Source of the DNA: G963677085 sp963677085 | GTDB lineage: Bacteria; Planctomycetota; Planctomycetia; Pirellulales; Thermoguttaceae | Length of the DNA: 64,000 nt | Reading direction: 5' to 3' | Assembly (NCBI GenBank): GCA_963677085.2 | Contig: CAXXFH010000003.1 | Coordinates: forward strand, 124,001-188,000 | Shown here: one piece after another, positions 1-9,477 of the stretch | Layout: every line of letters begins with the position of its first letter | How positions within the stretch are numbered: position 1 is the stretch's first letter | Program-made: the position numbers and the translations under genes | Notes under the pieces: model-generated | Seen by the model: only the letters and a program-made list of their open reading frames with translations | Database searches by the model: none | What the model was told of the DNA's origin: nothing

Positions 1-1
1 G

Positions 2-1390
2 CACATCGATGGCGAGAAAAAAGACAGCAGCCCGGCTTTGAAAATTCCGGCCGAAAGTACGCTGAAACACGATTTTCTCTTCAAGTTCGACCGCGGCGGA
101 TTGCACCGCGGCGAGGTGCGTCTGGTGGGCGAGGATGGCTCGGCGCTCGACGACCGGCGTTTCTTCAGCATGGACATCGACCAGGGGATACCCGTCGGGA
201 TTGTCAAAGCACAACGCCACGAAATCGCCTACCTCGACGACACCTTCTACGTACAACAGGCCCTTTCACCGGGAAACGCGGGCTCCTGGGCAATCAGCAC
301 CACGTCGCTGGTGGCTGCCGATCTGTTGAGCGAGCCGTTGAACCAGTACAAGGTTCTCATCTGCGTCAACCTGTCGGCTCCCGACGCCGATACGGCCCAA
401 CGATTGGTCAGCTACGTTACGGGCGGTGGCAACCTCATCTGGTTCTGTGGCGACAACGTCGATCCGCAAGCTTACAACCAGGCCAACGAACAGGCAGGCG
501 GCAAGCTGCTGCCGGCCCCTTTGCTCGACATCCGCGCGCCGGTGGCCGGCGAGGAACGCGACAGTTGGAACATCACTTCGCTGGAAGGCAAGCACCCGGC
601 GTTGCGCGACCTGATCGAGCCGGCCTCGCTATACCAGTCAGTACTCGTCTACAAGCATCAACGTTTCGATACGGCCAATTCGCCCGACGCCTTGGCACTC
701 GCCCGACTCAACGACGGCGAAGCCCTGATTCTGCAGCGAGACGAGGGCGATGGCAAAGTGCTGATGGTCGGCACCACGGCCCACACCGGTTGGTCCAACC
801 TGCCGCTGCGTCCGCTGTTTCTCCCGCTTTTGGCGAGGCTCACCTTTGAACTGGCCGGCGGCGAACAAACCCGGCACAGCGCCTTGGCCGGCACACCAAT
901 CATCCTTCCGCTGGACGATGCCGTCGGCCAAGTGGGCGTTGAAGTGCGTCCCCCGTCGGGCGAAATGCTACGTCTGACCAGCGAGGCGGAACAAGGCACC
1001 GGACGCCAAGTGTTCCGCTACCCCGACACCTACCATATCGGCCTCTACATGTTGCGGCTGCTCGATGCCTCGCGGCCCACGCAATTGGCGTTTTCGGTTA
1101 ACGTGAATCCCGACGAAGCCGTGGGCACGAAGATCGCGCGCGAAAAGCTTGAGGAGTTGCTCAAACCGCATCCCTTGGTTTTCGCCGAAGACCCCGAAGA
1201 CCTTACCGACACCTTCACGTGGTTGCGCGAGGGAAAAAGCCTTTGGGGTACGTTCCTAGGATTCGTCCTCATCGTGCTGGTCTTCGAAACGCTGATCGCC
1301 AACCGTCTCAGCCCGAAGAAGGACGAAGAAAACAACCAACCGCCTCCCGGCATGCGACGGTTAGCTCGCAAGGGGCATACGGCGGCGTGA
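2..1390 (+). CDS. BatA/vWA-type membrane protein, 5'-truncated by the window edge
   Basis: The frame is open from base 2, so the true start lies outside the window; 462 residues are visible. The first part resembles the region after a von Willebrand A domain in planctomycete BatA-like proteins: beta-rich, with a glutamine-amidotransferase-like stretch around residues 100-160 (VTGGGNLIWFCGDNVD). A single membrane segment lies near the C-terminus (about residues 415-432, TFLGFVLIVLVFETLIA), followed by a charged cytoplasmic tail. Such proteins usually sit beside MoxR ATPases and DUF58 proteins in stress or envelope-maturation clusters. A moxR gene is 4 kb away on the other strand, so the link here is only suggestive. 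Family placement is inferred by eye. Confidence 0.6.
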   Translation, partial: HIDGEKKDSSPALKIPAESTLKHDFLFKFDRGGLHRGEVRLVGEDGSALDDRRFFSMDIDQGIPVGIVKAQRHEIAYLDDTFYVQQALSPGNAGSWAISTTSLVAADLLSEPLNQYKVLICVNLSAPDADTAQRLVSYVTGGGNLIWFCGDNVDPQAYNQANEQAGGKLLPAPLLDIRAPVAGEERDSWNITSLEGKHPALRDLIEPASLYQSVLVYKHQRFDTANSPDALALARLNDGEALILQRDEGDGKVLMVGTTAHTGWSNLPLRPLFLPLLARLTFELAGGEQTRHSALAGTPIILPLDDAVGQVGVEVRPPSGEMLRLTSEAEQGTGRQVFRYPDTYHIGLYMLRLLDASRPTQLAFSVNVNPDEAVGTKIAREKLEELLKPHPLVFAEDPEDLTDTFTWLREGKSLWGTFLGFVLIVLVFETLIANRLSPKKDEENNQPPPGMRRLARKGHTAA

Positions 1391-1451
1391 AACGCATTGT
1401 GACCAGCGCTCCGCCCTGCAACTCGGCTTATTGGACTCTTCTCGACCCTAA

Positions 1452-1540
1452 GGCGGCACGACCGCACCCCAATAGGAGATAAGGACTTGCGAACAGCCCG
1501 CTCCCGATCGTCGCGAACATGCTCGCATGTGTCGGGGTAT
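1452..1540 (+). repeat. Intergenic repeat family C, copy C1
   Basis: This shares the order of blocks ACGACCGCA..., a GGAGA-like box, GACTTG-GAACGG-like sequence, CGCTCCCG and CGCTAACATG with copies at 38094 and 63811. It is the most diverged of the three. It is followed directly by a family-B repeat, the same order as at 38 kb. Confidence 0.6.
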
Positions 1541-1550
1541 TAGCCCTAGC

Positions 1551-1645
1551 ATGACAAATGAACGGAGGGCGGCTAACGAGAGCTCGGTTTTCCAGGCATT
1601 CGGGCCGACCCAACGACCATTGACAATGCGAAAATCAACAAGTAG
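1551..1645 (+). repeat. Intergenic repeat family B, copy B1
   Basis: The core reads GGCGGCTAACGAGAGCTC followed by TTTTCCAGGCATTCGGG and an AATCAACAAG-like end. It matches B2 (2883) and B3 (38203). The outer GCAT/ATGC arms and the inner stem are weaker here than in the other copies, so this one looks decayed. Confidence 0.6.
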
Positions 1646-1776
1646 TTATTTTGTCTAAAAGTGCAATGCAAATGTCACAATTTGCAATGAAAAGGGCGTG
1701 CGTTTTGTTGGACGCGCGATAAGCGGCGCGATACACTGATGTCCGTAGTGCGATGGTCGCAGTTCTGTCGGTTTAT

Positions 1777-1888
1777 ATTGGATCCTGCATTGCTTGTGGA
1801 ACGAGGGCGACCAACGGGAGCCCGGATTGCGGGAGCAGAACGCAACGAAGTGTTCCACAATCAACCTCGGAATCAATAATACCGGCGA
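1777..1888 (+). repeat. Intergenic repeat family A, copy A1
   Basis: The element is about 112 bp, nearly identical to A2 (4813) and related to A3 (37950, inverted) and A4 (62036). The outer arms TTGTGGAAC and GTTCCACAA are perfect reverse complements, and an inner CCCG/CGGG hairpin sits between them. It ends with AATCAATAA. It lies about 90 bp upstream of a PEP-CTERM gene. Confidence 0.8.
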
Positions 1889-1976
1889 ACAGGCTGAAAG
1901 CCCGAAGCCCATCGCCGACACACGATTGGCTGTGAAAACAAACGGTTAACCGTGCAACACAAAAGGGGGATTTCGG

Positions 1977-2717
1977 ATGAAGACCTGTTTTGCATCCGTT
2001 CGGGGGCTGGTTGTCTGCTGCGTTCTGCTGGCCGCGCAGGTCGGCATGGCCAGCGTCCTGGGTATTGATTCGACCGTAACTACCCCCGCGTTGCCAAACG
2101 CCAGTAAGGTCGAAGCGGAGATCACCAGCTTTACGGTGGGAACCGAAACCTACAGCGATTTGATATTTCTCGAAGCCACTGCGGTGGCCAATACCAGCCA
2201 ACCCTTCGTTGCGGCGGGCAACACACCACCTACATTGCTTGCGGACATACTAGGCCTGTTATCATCGCCCTACATCACGCAGGGCAAGGCAAACGCGGGC
2301 TGGGTTGAGTATGCGATTGGCGCGTCGATGGATGGTAGCGACGACACGCCCTTTTTCATGTACGAGTTGAATCTAACCGGCACGGATGGCGACGCCGTGA
2401 CGGTAACCCCGCTGGACAGCGATGGCGCGGCGATCGGTGATTGGACACTGCCTATCGCCTCCTCAGACTACGGCCCCCAGACCTCTGCGGTCAACATTTC
2501 CCTCATCTCCGGCACGAATTCCCGGGGCGTGACCTTTACGCTGGCCGATTTCACCGGCACGGGCACACTCAGCGGCGTGGAGGGGCTGAGATTTACCTCT
2601 GGTGGCTTGGATCCGCTTGCGGTGGGCATGGTTGTTGTTCCCGAGCCGAACACGCTTGCTTTGCTGCTGATGGCTGCCGCGGCGCTCGCGCTGGCCGTTC
2701 GCCGCCACGCGGCCTAG
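1977..2717 (+). CDS. PEP-CTERM sorted exported protein
   Basis: This 246-residue exported protein has an N-terminal signal peptide (about residues 1-25, hydrophobic LVVCCVLLAAQVGMA). Its C-terminus is a textbook PEP-CTERM signal: VPEP, then a hydrophobic helix, then RRHAA. Such proteins are expected to be processed by an exosortase and anchored or released at the cell surface; no exosortase gene is in this window. The middle is threonine- and glycine-rich beta-type sequence without a recognised catalytic motif. The start is supported by an AAAGGGGG ribosome-binding site 7 bases upstream. It appears monocistronic, with a repeat-filled 5' region. The substrate or structural role is unknown. Confidence 0.85.
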   Translation: MKTCFASVRGLVVCCVLLAAQVGMASVLGIDSTVTTPALPNASKVEAEITSFTVGTETYSDLIFLEATAVANTSQPFVAAGNTPPTLLADILGLLSSPYITQGKANAGWVEYAIGASMDGSDDTPFFMYELNLTGTDGDAVTVTPLDSDGAAIGDWTLPIASSDYGPQTSAVNISLISGTNSRGVTFTLADFTGTGTLSGVEGLRFTSGGLDPLAVGMVVVPEPNTLALLLMAAAALALAVRRHAA

Positions 2718-2882
2718 CGTGTGGCAAAAGTAGCCCCGAAGCTCTGCTATCGGGGTTCCGCGGGAACAAGATGGCTCACGATCGAGGTTTCGGAACCCCC
2801 ACGCCACAGAGCACGACCCCAACTTTTTCCCTCGCTTGGCTCGCGTCTCGTTTCTCGCCCCTGCCGTTCCCCCCGCTGTCTC

Positions 2883-3002
2883 GTTAGGCCTTATTGGCCG
2901 TTGCATAACGAATTAACGGAGGACAGCCAACGGGAGCCCGGTTTTCCAGGCATTCGGGTCCAACCCAACGACCATTGATAATGCAAACATCAATAAGTTA
3001 CC
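2883..3002 (+). repeat. Intergenic repeat family B, copy B2
   Basis: It shares with B1 and B3 the core AGCCAACGGGAGCCCGG-TTTTCCAGGC and the end ATCAATAA. The outer arms TTGCAT (about 2900) and ATGCAA (about 2981) are complementary. It lies in the convergent gap between the PEP-CTERM gene and the NfeD gene; nothing else was seen in 2718-3088. Confidence 0.7.
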
Positions 3003-3088
3003 TAACAAAGCCCGTTCCGCTTCCCACGGCCACGGAAATATCTGGCGTGAAAAACCCGCTTTCCTAGCAGCTTTAACACACACGCACC

Positions 3089-4678
3089 TTACGCTAGCTC
3101 CTCCATAACGCGCACCACGACGCGGTTGCCGCGGATTTGGATGACGCGAACCGGCGAGCCTTTGTCGACCAGCGTGCCTTCCGTAACCACGTCGATGTAC
3201 TCGTCGCCAAAGCGGACGATACCGGCGGGACGCAGCGGGGATTCGGCGCGACCGATGTCACCGATCCGCACCCCGGTGTGGTGGACACCTTCGGCCGGGG
3301 CCCCCAGCGCAGCGGTAGTAATCTCATCTTGCCCGGGCGGTTGGAGTTGCAGCCGGTTGAGCACGGGTATGGCGCCAAGATATTTGCTGAGCATAAAAGC
3401 CCCAATAAGCGACGTAAACCCTGCTCCCAACAACACCAGCAACGACGTGGCCAACGTTGACCATTCAGCCGGTGCGCGAGGCATGCCGGGCAGCCCTGCC
3501 ATCACTAGGCTGGCCAAAATCAGTAGCATCCCCGAGATGCCCGAGATACCGAAACCCGGCAACACGAACAGTTCGACCATCAGAAAAACCACCCCGGCGG
3601 CAAACAGCACCACTTCGAGCCACCCGGCCGTTCCGCCGAGAAATCGACTCCAGAAGAAAAGCGCGAAGCAAAGCCCTGCGATAAGCCCTCCGATGCTGAT
3701 GCCCGGGGCGCTGAATTCCACATACAGGGCGATCAACCCTACGACGAACAACAGCCCGGTAACCAACGGCAGATTGAGCACGTAGACCGCCGTATCGACC
3801 CCACTGGGTTCGAGCACGACGAACTCGTCGGTCAGTTTGTATCGCCGCCGTAATTCTTCGCGACTCTTGGCGTTACCCTCGCCGAGCCCCAGTGCCACGG
3901 CTCGATCGCCGGTTACAGTAAGAAATCGGCCGTCGCGACTCTCGGGCACGGGCCGCACTTTCTCCCAGTCGGCCGGATTGTCAGTCCCGTCGATGTCGGC
4001 CTGCGACATGTAGTCCACATCGCCTGTCTTGGTGTTTTTCACCTCGTAGACGACCAAGTCCAAGTCGGCCATGGCCTCGGCCAGTGCGCCGGGACGACCT
4101 TTGGCCTCGGCCAACGATCGAAGCTCAGGCGTCAGCGCGCTGACGATCTTCTCCGGAGCATGGCGAAATGCGGAGTCTTCGCCCATGATAATTGGCCCGG
4201 CGTCGCCAAACATGGCACGAGGGGCGAGCACGATTTCGTCGCATCCGAGCGCCACAATGGCCGCCCCGCTATATGCCCGATTGGGGACGAAGGCGACCGT
4301 GTGGGCCCACTGGATATCGCGTAGGCGTTTGGCAATCCGCAGACTCTCGTCGAGAAATCCGCCGGGGCTCTCGATTTCGAGCACTACGAGATCGGCCCCT
4401 TGCTGCTTTGCCTCGTCGAGTTTGCGATACACATACTGCTCGAGCATGGGCGTAATCGGACCCTCGAAACGAATCAGCACGGCGTGCTTGAACTCGGGCA
4501 GCTTCCCGGCCCCGGGCTTGGCTTCGTCTTCGGCGGCGCGGGTCGAGCCACTTGCGACTACGGCGATCAAAAAGACGGCGATCAGGCGGAACGGCGTGCA
4601 GGCAGCCGGTACCGCAATCGAACGGGCGCGACGCGCTTCGTCAGCATTGCACCGGCGCGGCGCACACATCATGGTCAT
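3089..4678 (-). CDS. NfeD-type membrane-bound ClpP-class serine protease
   Basis: This 529-residue protein matches the NfeD1b layout: N-terminal signal or membrane segment (about 30-45), ClpP/SppA-like protease domain (about 62-300), several membrane helices (about 300-430), and a C-terminal OB-fold NfeD domain (about 450-529). The protease part has VLEIESPGG (99-107) and the nucleophile-type AYSGAA, with Ser137 as likely catalytic residue. Family members cleave membrane or stomatin-like partners and are linked to membrane quality control. No stomatin or flotillin gene sits beside it here. Two close ATG codons (M1, M3/M4) make the exact start uncertain by a few residues. Confidence 0.88.
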   Translation of the reverse strand: MTMMCAPRRCNADEARRARSIAVPAACTPFRLIAVFLIAVVASGSTRAAEDEAKPGAGKLPEFKHAVLIRFEGPITPMLEQYVYRKLDEAKQQGADLVVLEIESPGGFLDESLRIAKRLRDIQWAHTVAFVPNRAYSGAAIVALGCDEIVLAPRAMFGDAGPIIMGEDSAFRHAPEKIVSALTPELRSLAEAKGRPGALAEAMADLDLVVYEVKNTKTGDVDYMSQADIDGTDNPADWEKVRPVPESRDGRFLTVTGDRAVALGLGEGNAKSREELRRRYKLTDEFVVLEPSGVDTAVYVLNLPLVTGLLFVVGLIALYVEFSAPGISIGGLIAGLCFALFFWSRFLGGTAGWLEVVLFAAGVVFLMVELFVLPGFGISGISGMLLILASLVMAGLPGMPRAPAEWSTLATSLLVLLGAGFTSLIGAFMLSKYLGAIPVLNRLQLQPPGQDEITTAALGAPAEGVHHTGVRIGDIGRAESPLRPAGIVRFGDEYIDVVTEGTLVDKGSPVRVIQIRGNRVVVRVMEELA

Positions 4679-4812
4679 CGCCCTTACGTAGAAGAATGAG
4701 GAAATCGCCGTAAGCTGGGTGATAATCTCGCAGTCATGCTACATCGTATCCCCGTCTCGGGCGTTGTCAATCGGCAGCAGGGCAGGGGGGCATACCGCTA
4801 TCGAATCCGCTC

Positions 4813-4925
4813 TATTGGATCCTGCATTGCTTGTGGAACGAGGGCGACCAACGGGAGCCCGGATTGCGGGGGCAGAACGCAACGAAGTGTTCCACAATCA
4901 ACCTCGGAATCAATAACACGGGCGA
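4813..4925 (+). repeat. Intergenic repeat family A, copy A2
   Basis: It is almost base-for-base the same as A1 (1777), including TTGTGGAAC/GTTCCACAA outer arms and the AATCAATAA end, which implies recent duplication or conversion. It sits between the moxR stop and the NfeD start. Confidence 0.8.
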
Positions 4926-4962
4926 AACGAACGCTGCTGGCAACGTGCTGGCGCCGATTCCC

Positions 4963-5070
4963 CTGGTTCCCACGTTGCGGCGTGGGAACCAGAGAGTAGA
5001 ACGCTTTGCGTCCTCGAAGTGTGAGTCGAGACGATTCTCTTGTCTCTTGGACAAGCGTGACACAAAGCGT
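4963..5070. repeat. Palindromic repeat family F (GGTTCCCACG hairpin)
   Basis: A perfect 12-bp stem (4963-4974 with 4981-4992, loop TTGCGG) is followed by a second pair, ACGCTTTG (5001-5008) and CAAAGCGT (5063-5070). A fragment of the same hairpin type occurs at 11598. It could act as a transcription terminator downstream of moxR, but no T-run follows. Confidence 0.65.
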
Positions 5071-5156
5071 CGGGGCGTGCTGTCACGCGACAGTCGCCTC
5101 TTGATGCCCGTGTTTAGGCGTTACACGGCAGTAATCGCTCCAACACGAACTCGCTG

Positions 5157-6503
5157 CTACCGTCCCGGAGGCGGCGTGGGGCCGGGAGGCGGCGGACCAA
5201 CCGATCCGGGAGGTGCCGCACCCGGGGGTTGCACGGGCATGGGGCGAGCACCCTGCGGCGGACCACCCACGCCAGGAGGTCCTACCGGTGTCGGCGGCAC
5301 CCCGGGGCCCGGAGGCGCCATTGGGCGAGGTTGCGCCACTGGCTGCGGACTCATCGGCTGAGGTGCTGCTGGTTGCGGCGCGGCCGGTTGTGGGGCGGCA
5401 GGTTGCGGCCCGATCGCAGCGCCGGCCTGTTTCTTCGCCTTGCCCGAGGGCGGGGCCGAAACACTTCGCGGCCCAGTCGGCACCGACTCGCCGTACGACG
5501 GCTCGGGCACCGTTTGGATGATCTTCTCGATGACCTGCTCGATATCGACCCCTTCGGCATCGGCGTTGAAGTTGGTAAAGATACGATGCCGCAACACGGG
5601 AAAGGCCATCGCGCGAATGTCGTCGGCCGTCACGGCAAATCGCCCGTGCAAAATGGTTCGTGCCTTGGCGCTGAGGATGATGTTTTGGGCGGCACGCGGT
5701 CCGGCACCCCAAGCCAACCAGTTTTTCACGAAGTCGGGACTGTACTGCTCCTTGGGACGTGTGGCTCGAATCAGATCGACGGCATAGTCGACCATGTGCT
5801 GCGTGGTGGGCACCTGGCGGACCAACTGCTGAATCCAAAGGATGTCTCGTCCCTGCAGCACGGGGTTGACTTCGACCTTCTTCGGGTTCGTCGTGGCCAA
5901 CACGATTTCGCGTTCTTCGCTCCGCGTGGGATACCCAATTTGGATCGAAAGCATGAAGCGGTCGAGCTGAGCTTCCGGCAACGGGTAAGTACCTTCCTGC
6001 TCGATGGGGTTCTGCGTGGCCATCACGAAAAACGGCTCTTCCAACTGGTAGGTCTTACCGGCTACCGTGACCTCGTGCTCCTGCATAGCTTGGAGCATGG
6101 CGGCCTGGGTTTTCGGAGGCGTACGGTTGATTTCGTCGGCCAGCACCACATTGGCGAAGACTGGGCCGCGGACGAAACGAAATTCTCGCTTACCGGTGGC
6201 TTGGTCCTGGTCGATGATCTCCGTACCCGTAATATCGCTCGGCATCAAGTCGGGTGTGAACTGAATGCGGCAGAAGTCCATCGCCAGGGCCTTCGACAGC
6301 GTGGAGACGGTTAGCGTCTTGGCCAGTCCGGGTACACCGATGGTCAAGCAATTGCCGCGGGCGAAGATGCAGATCAGCATCTCCTCGATCATCGCGTCCT
6401 GCCCGATAATTACCTTGTGAATCTCCTTCAGGAGAGCCTCACGGGCCTGACAGACCCGTTGGACGGCTTTTTCGGGGCTCATTTGGGGGGTGGCACTCGC
6501 CAT
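5157..6503 (-). CDS. MoxR family AAA+ ATPase with proline-rich tail
   Basis: This 448-residue ATPase has Walker A GVPGLAKT (56-63), Walker B VVLADEINR (119-127) and the MoxR-typical ATQNPIEQEGTYPLPEAQLDRF block. MoxR proteins act as chaperone-like ATPases, usually with DUF58 and vWA proteins, in maturation of enzymes or envelope complexes. The ATPase fold ends near residue 335. A low-complexity proline/alanine/glutamine tail with repeated QPAAP units (about 365-448) follows, much longer than in a typical 320-330 residue MoxR. The tail is GC-rich and may be disordered or a protein-binding linker. No DUF58 gene is adjacent in the window. Confidence 0.92.
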   Translation of the reverse strand: MASATPQMSPEKAVQRVCQAREALLKEIHKVIIGQDAMIEEMLICIFARGNCLTIGVPGLAKTLTVSTLSKALAMDFCRIQFTPDLMPSDITGTEIIDQDQATGKREFRFVRGPVFANVVLADEINRTPPKTQAAMLQAMQEHEVTVAGKTYQLEEPFFVMATQNPIEQEGTYPLPEAQLDRFMLSIQIGYPTRSEEREIVLATTNPKKVEVNPVLQGRDILWIQQLVRQVPTTQHMVDYAVDLIRATRPKEQYSPDFVKNWLAWGAGPRAAQNIILSAKARTILHGRFAVTADDIRAMAFPVLRHRIFTNFNADAEGVDIEQVIEKIIQTVPEPSYGESVPTGPRSVSAPPSGKAKKQAGAAIGPQPAAPQPAAPQPAAPQPMSPQPVAQPRPMAPPGPGVPPTPVGPPGVGGPPQGARPMPVQPPGAAPPGSVGPPPPGPTPPPGR

Positions 6504-6824
6504 CGCTGTCTCTGCTCCTTCCCTCGACGGAAACGTCTATCTACACTGGAGGTAGGCGGTCGGGCGGCGTTGCGATGGCCGCGGGACGAATTGCCCCGCC
6601 AGACGTTACAGTCACGCTTGGCCAGCCAACACCCGATCGCGCGCGATCCGACCGGGTCGCGCATATCGCTCTACCATAGTTGAAGTTGGAGCGTTTATCA
6701 ACGGCCGGGCATCGATCTGCGAGCGGGAATAATCCCCTGCCGCGGAACCGAAATTCCATGGGGTATTGTTCCCCAAACTCACCCGAAAACAACCACTTCT
6801 GCGCAGGAACACGAGGCAGAGGAG
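6504..6824. other. Divergent intergenic region between moxR and the PKD/TPR gene
   Basis: This 320-bp spacer must hold promoters for both flanking genes. No confident -35/-10 pair, operator palindrome or repeat was recognised. Confidence 0.4.
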
Positions 6825-9413
6825 ATGCGAACACGACACTTATTGACCTTCACGAAAGTAGCGACACCACGGGCTTCCCTCTTGGCCTCGATGCCGAGAT
6901 CCCGGATGCCAAGATCCCGATGGTTGCCCTACGTGTCATTACCTATGCGACACTCAGTAAGCGAATTGTGTGGGCTTTCCCTGGCGTTGGCCGTCGCCTT
7001 GGCACTGGTTGCCGGCCGTGCCGAAGCGGAAACCTATCGCTGGGCAGGTACCGAACTGAATGCCATGCGCCGCGTGAGCAACGTGGTAGACAAGCCCTAC
7101 TCGGTCATTGTCACCGAGTTCTTCCACCACGGCGAGATCAACGACAAGGGCACGAACGTGGTCGTTGTGGCGGCCAACAAGGAAATCGTTCCGGCACGCC
7201 TTCTTCAGTTGGGCCCAGGCGACTTCTGCCGCCTCGCCTTTCAAACGGCCAAAGGGCAGAAGAACTACGAAATCTACTACGGCGGCGAACCGCCCACCGA
7301 AGCGCTGCCCGAGTGGACCAATCGCGACGGCCTCTTGCTGGAAACCCATCACTACAAAGACTGCGACCTCAACAGTCTCGACTCGGTGCGCGAAGCCTTC
7401 AAGACATCGAAACCGTACGGGGCCGACTACGTGGAAAATGTCGGACATTCCTTCAACCCATTCAATCCGGCTCCCGATCCGTTCTTGACTCGTTATTCGG
7501 GGTACCTCGACATCCGCGCCACGGCCACCTATGGTTTTCTCACGTCGAGCCGAGACGCCAGCTTTCTGCTGATCGACGACAAAGAGGTCATCTCCGCGCC
7601 GGGCCAGCATGGTCCCATGTATCATGCCAAGCGGGGTAGCCGCCGCGACATTCGATTGGACGCCGGCCGACACAAGTTCGAGTATTACCATGCCGCCGCT
7701 GGTCCGGAAGCGATCATGGTGGCTGCCTGGGAAGTTTCGCCGACAGAAGACAAGCCCAAGCCGGTGGCGATTCCCGGGGAGTTGTTCCGCACACGTTCGA
7801 TCGGCAAACTTCCGTCGTCGAATGTTTTGCTGAGAACATCAAAAGCCGCGCCCGACTTCCTGGTGAAAGTTGCCGGCGACGTTCCTCTTCCCGACAACGA
7901 AGAACCGCTGCTGGCGGTGCTGTTCCGTAATACGACTCCCTCGGCATTGACGTCAAAAGCCCGAGTGCAATGGAATTTTGGCGACGGCCAGATCAGCGAC
8001 AAGCTTGATACCGATCATGTGTATTTACACCCGGGCGTGTATCCCGTATCGCTTTCGGTCAAGCGGGGTCCCCGCGTAATCACTACAACGAACCGTATCC
8101 TGATCGAACGGCCATTCACCAGCAGTCGGGAGAAGGAAGAGAGCCTCCATACGCTCGACGATTACCTGCCAATCCTGCGCAGCTACAATCCGAGCACGCT
8201 GGACGCCGCCTCGTTGCGTCAGCTCGTTACGGCCTTCGAGGCCAAGGCCATGCTGTTGGTCAACGCGGCCGAAGAAGCCGCCAAACAAGCGGCCGAAGCG
8301 GAGGAAGCGGCTGAAGCTGCTCTGGCGGATCCCAACCGCCGGACCGACGCGCAGCCGAATGCGGATCCCAACCGGCGCGGCGCCCCAAATCGGCGAATGC
8401 CGGCGCAACCCCCGGTAGATCCACGCGCGGCGCATACCGCCGGGCAGCCTCCTCAGGCGAACCAACCGGCCGATCCGAACAAACAACCTCCCGCCCCGCG
8501 TTTTGGCAGCCAGTCGGGGGCACCGCCGTTGGCACAGCCAGACGACCCCATGGAGTACATCCGCTTGGCCGTTGCCGCGGGCAAGGCGCCATTCGTCGGT
8601 CAATCGGCCGCCAAGGGTGATGAGGATCTCTACAAGCTGGCCCAAATCATCGGCCCCATGGCGCGACACCGCCTGGGCGATTCTGAATTGGCGTACCAGG
8701 TCTGGTTCGGTGCCGTACGAAAGATCAGCACCGTCGACTACCGCACTGACGCTGCGTTGGAGGCGGCCGATATCGCCATTAACGACCTGCTGAATGTCGC
8801 CGCCGCAAAGACCCTGCTCGACGGAGCAACTAAACTGTTTGGCGAAAACAACGCCGGTCCCATTGCTGCGAAACTTCGGCGCGTCTGGGGCGATTACTAC
8901 GCTGCCACCGGTAAGGGTGAAGAGGCACGCAAGGCATATCGCGAAGCGGAAGCCATCCTGGGCAACACCAAGGCCTATCAGGAACGCACTGCCTGGCAAG
9001 GCGCCCACAGCCGCTCGACGGAAGAGTTCATCAAAAAGGTGCAACCCGATCGGGCAGCCGCCGAAATTGCCTTCTGGCAACGCGACTTTCCCACCGAAAA
9101 GATCGACGGCTATCTTACCCTGATGTTCGCCCGCTATTGGGCCCTGAGAGAAAAATACGATCAGGCCATCGGTCAGGCCGAACAGCTTCAAACGGTGAAC
9201 CCGGAATCGCCCTACGTTGACCAGATGCTACTATTGGCAGCTCAATGCGAAGTGAAACGTGGCAAAGTCGATCGTGCCCTGGCCACTCTGCACGGCCTGC
9301 TGAAAGACTATCCCGGTAGCCCCTTGGTACCCGTCGTGAAGCAAAACATCGCCAAGTGGGAGGCCGGTGAATTCGAAGAGGAGAAACCAAAACGCCGCCG
9401 GCGGTCGCGATAG
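6825..9413 (+). CDS. Secreted PKD- and TPR-containing protein
   Basis: The product is 862 residues from an ATG with a GAGGCAGAGGAG ribosome-binding site. An internal ATG at 6945 would give a cleaner signal peptide (MRHSVSELC..., hydrophobic core LALAVALALVAG), so the mature start is uncertain. A mid-protein PKD-like domain is seen at about 385-420 (WNFGDGQ, HVYLHPGVYPVSL). An alanine/glutamate-rich then proline/asparagine-rich linker spans about 470-580. The C-terminal third is helical with TPR character and ends in a basic KRRRR tail. The N-terminal part (about 80-350) resembles PA14-like sequence (YSGYLDIRATATYGFLTSS). It probably works in the periplasm or on the surface with the next gene. 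Function unknown. Confidence 0.75.
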   Translation: MRTRHLLTFTKVATPRASLLASMPRSRMPRSRWLPYVSLPMRHSVSELCGLSLALAVALALVAGRAEAETYRWAGTELNAMRRVSNVVDKPYSVIVTEFFHHGEINDKGTNVVVVAANKEIVPARLLQLGPGDFCRLAFQTAKGQKNYEIYYGGEPPTEALPEWTNRDGLLLETHHYKDCDLNSLDSVREAFKTSKPYGADYVENVGHSFNPFNPAPDPFLTRYSGYLDIRATATYGFLTSSRDASFLLIDDKEVISAPGQHGPMYHAKRGSRRDIRLDAGRHKFEYYHAAAGPEAIMVAAWEVSPTEDKPKPVAIPGELFRTRSIGKLPSSNVLLRTSKAAPDFLVKVAGDVPLPDNEEPLLAVLFRNTTPSALTSKARVQWNFGDGQISDKLDTDHVYLHPGVYPVSLSVKRGPRVITTTNRILIERPFTSSREKEESLHTLDDYLPILRSYNPSTLDAASLRQLVTAFEAKAMLLVNAAEEAAKQAAEAEEAAEAALADPNRRTDAQPNADPNRRGAPNRRMPAQPPVDPRAAHTAGQPPQANQPADPNKQPPAPRFGSQSGAPPLAQPDDPMEYIRLAVAAGKAPFVGQSAAKGDEDLYKLAQIIGPMARHRLGDSELAYQVWFGAVRKISTVDYRTDAALEAADIAINDLLNVAAAKTLLDGATKLFGENNAGPIAAKLRRVWGDYYAATGKGEEARKAYREAEAILGNTKAYQERTAWQGAHSRSTEEFIKKVQPDRAAAEIAFWQRDFPTEKIDGYLTLMFARYWALREKYDQAIGQAEQLQTVNPESPYVDQMLLLAAQCEVKRGKVDRALATLHGLLKDYPGSPLVPVVKQNIAKWEAGEFEEEKPKRRRRSR

Positions 9414-9477
9414 GATCGTCGCCGATACAGACGTCGATGGTTACTGCCCATCAAAACCGAGGAGGAAAAACGAAATC

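Noticed and set aside
2883..3008. Integron attC-like site: GTTAGGC and ACCTAAC flank repeat B2
   Set aside because: The two motifs are in the wrong order and orientation for an attC site, the other B copies lack them, and no integron integrase or cassette array is visible.
5229..6314. Plus-strand open frame (361 codons) opposite moxR
   Set aside because: The moxR frame has clear Walker motifs; the opposite strand reads as arginine/histidine-rich filler.
8025..9191. Long minus-strand open frame (388 codons) opposite the PKD/TPR gene
   Set aside because: Antisense shadow caused by high GC and few stops; low-complexity arginine/glycine sequence.
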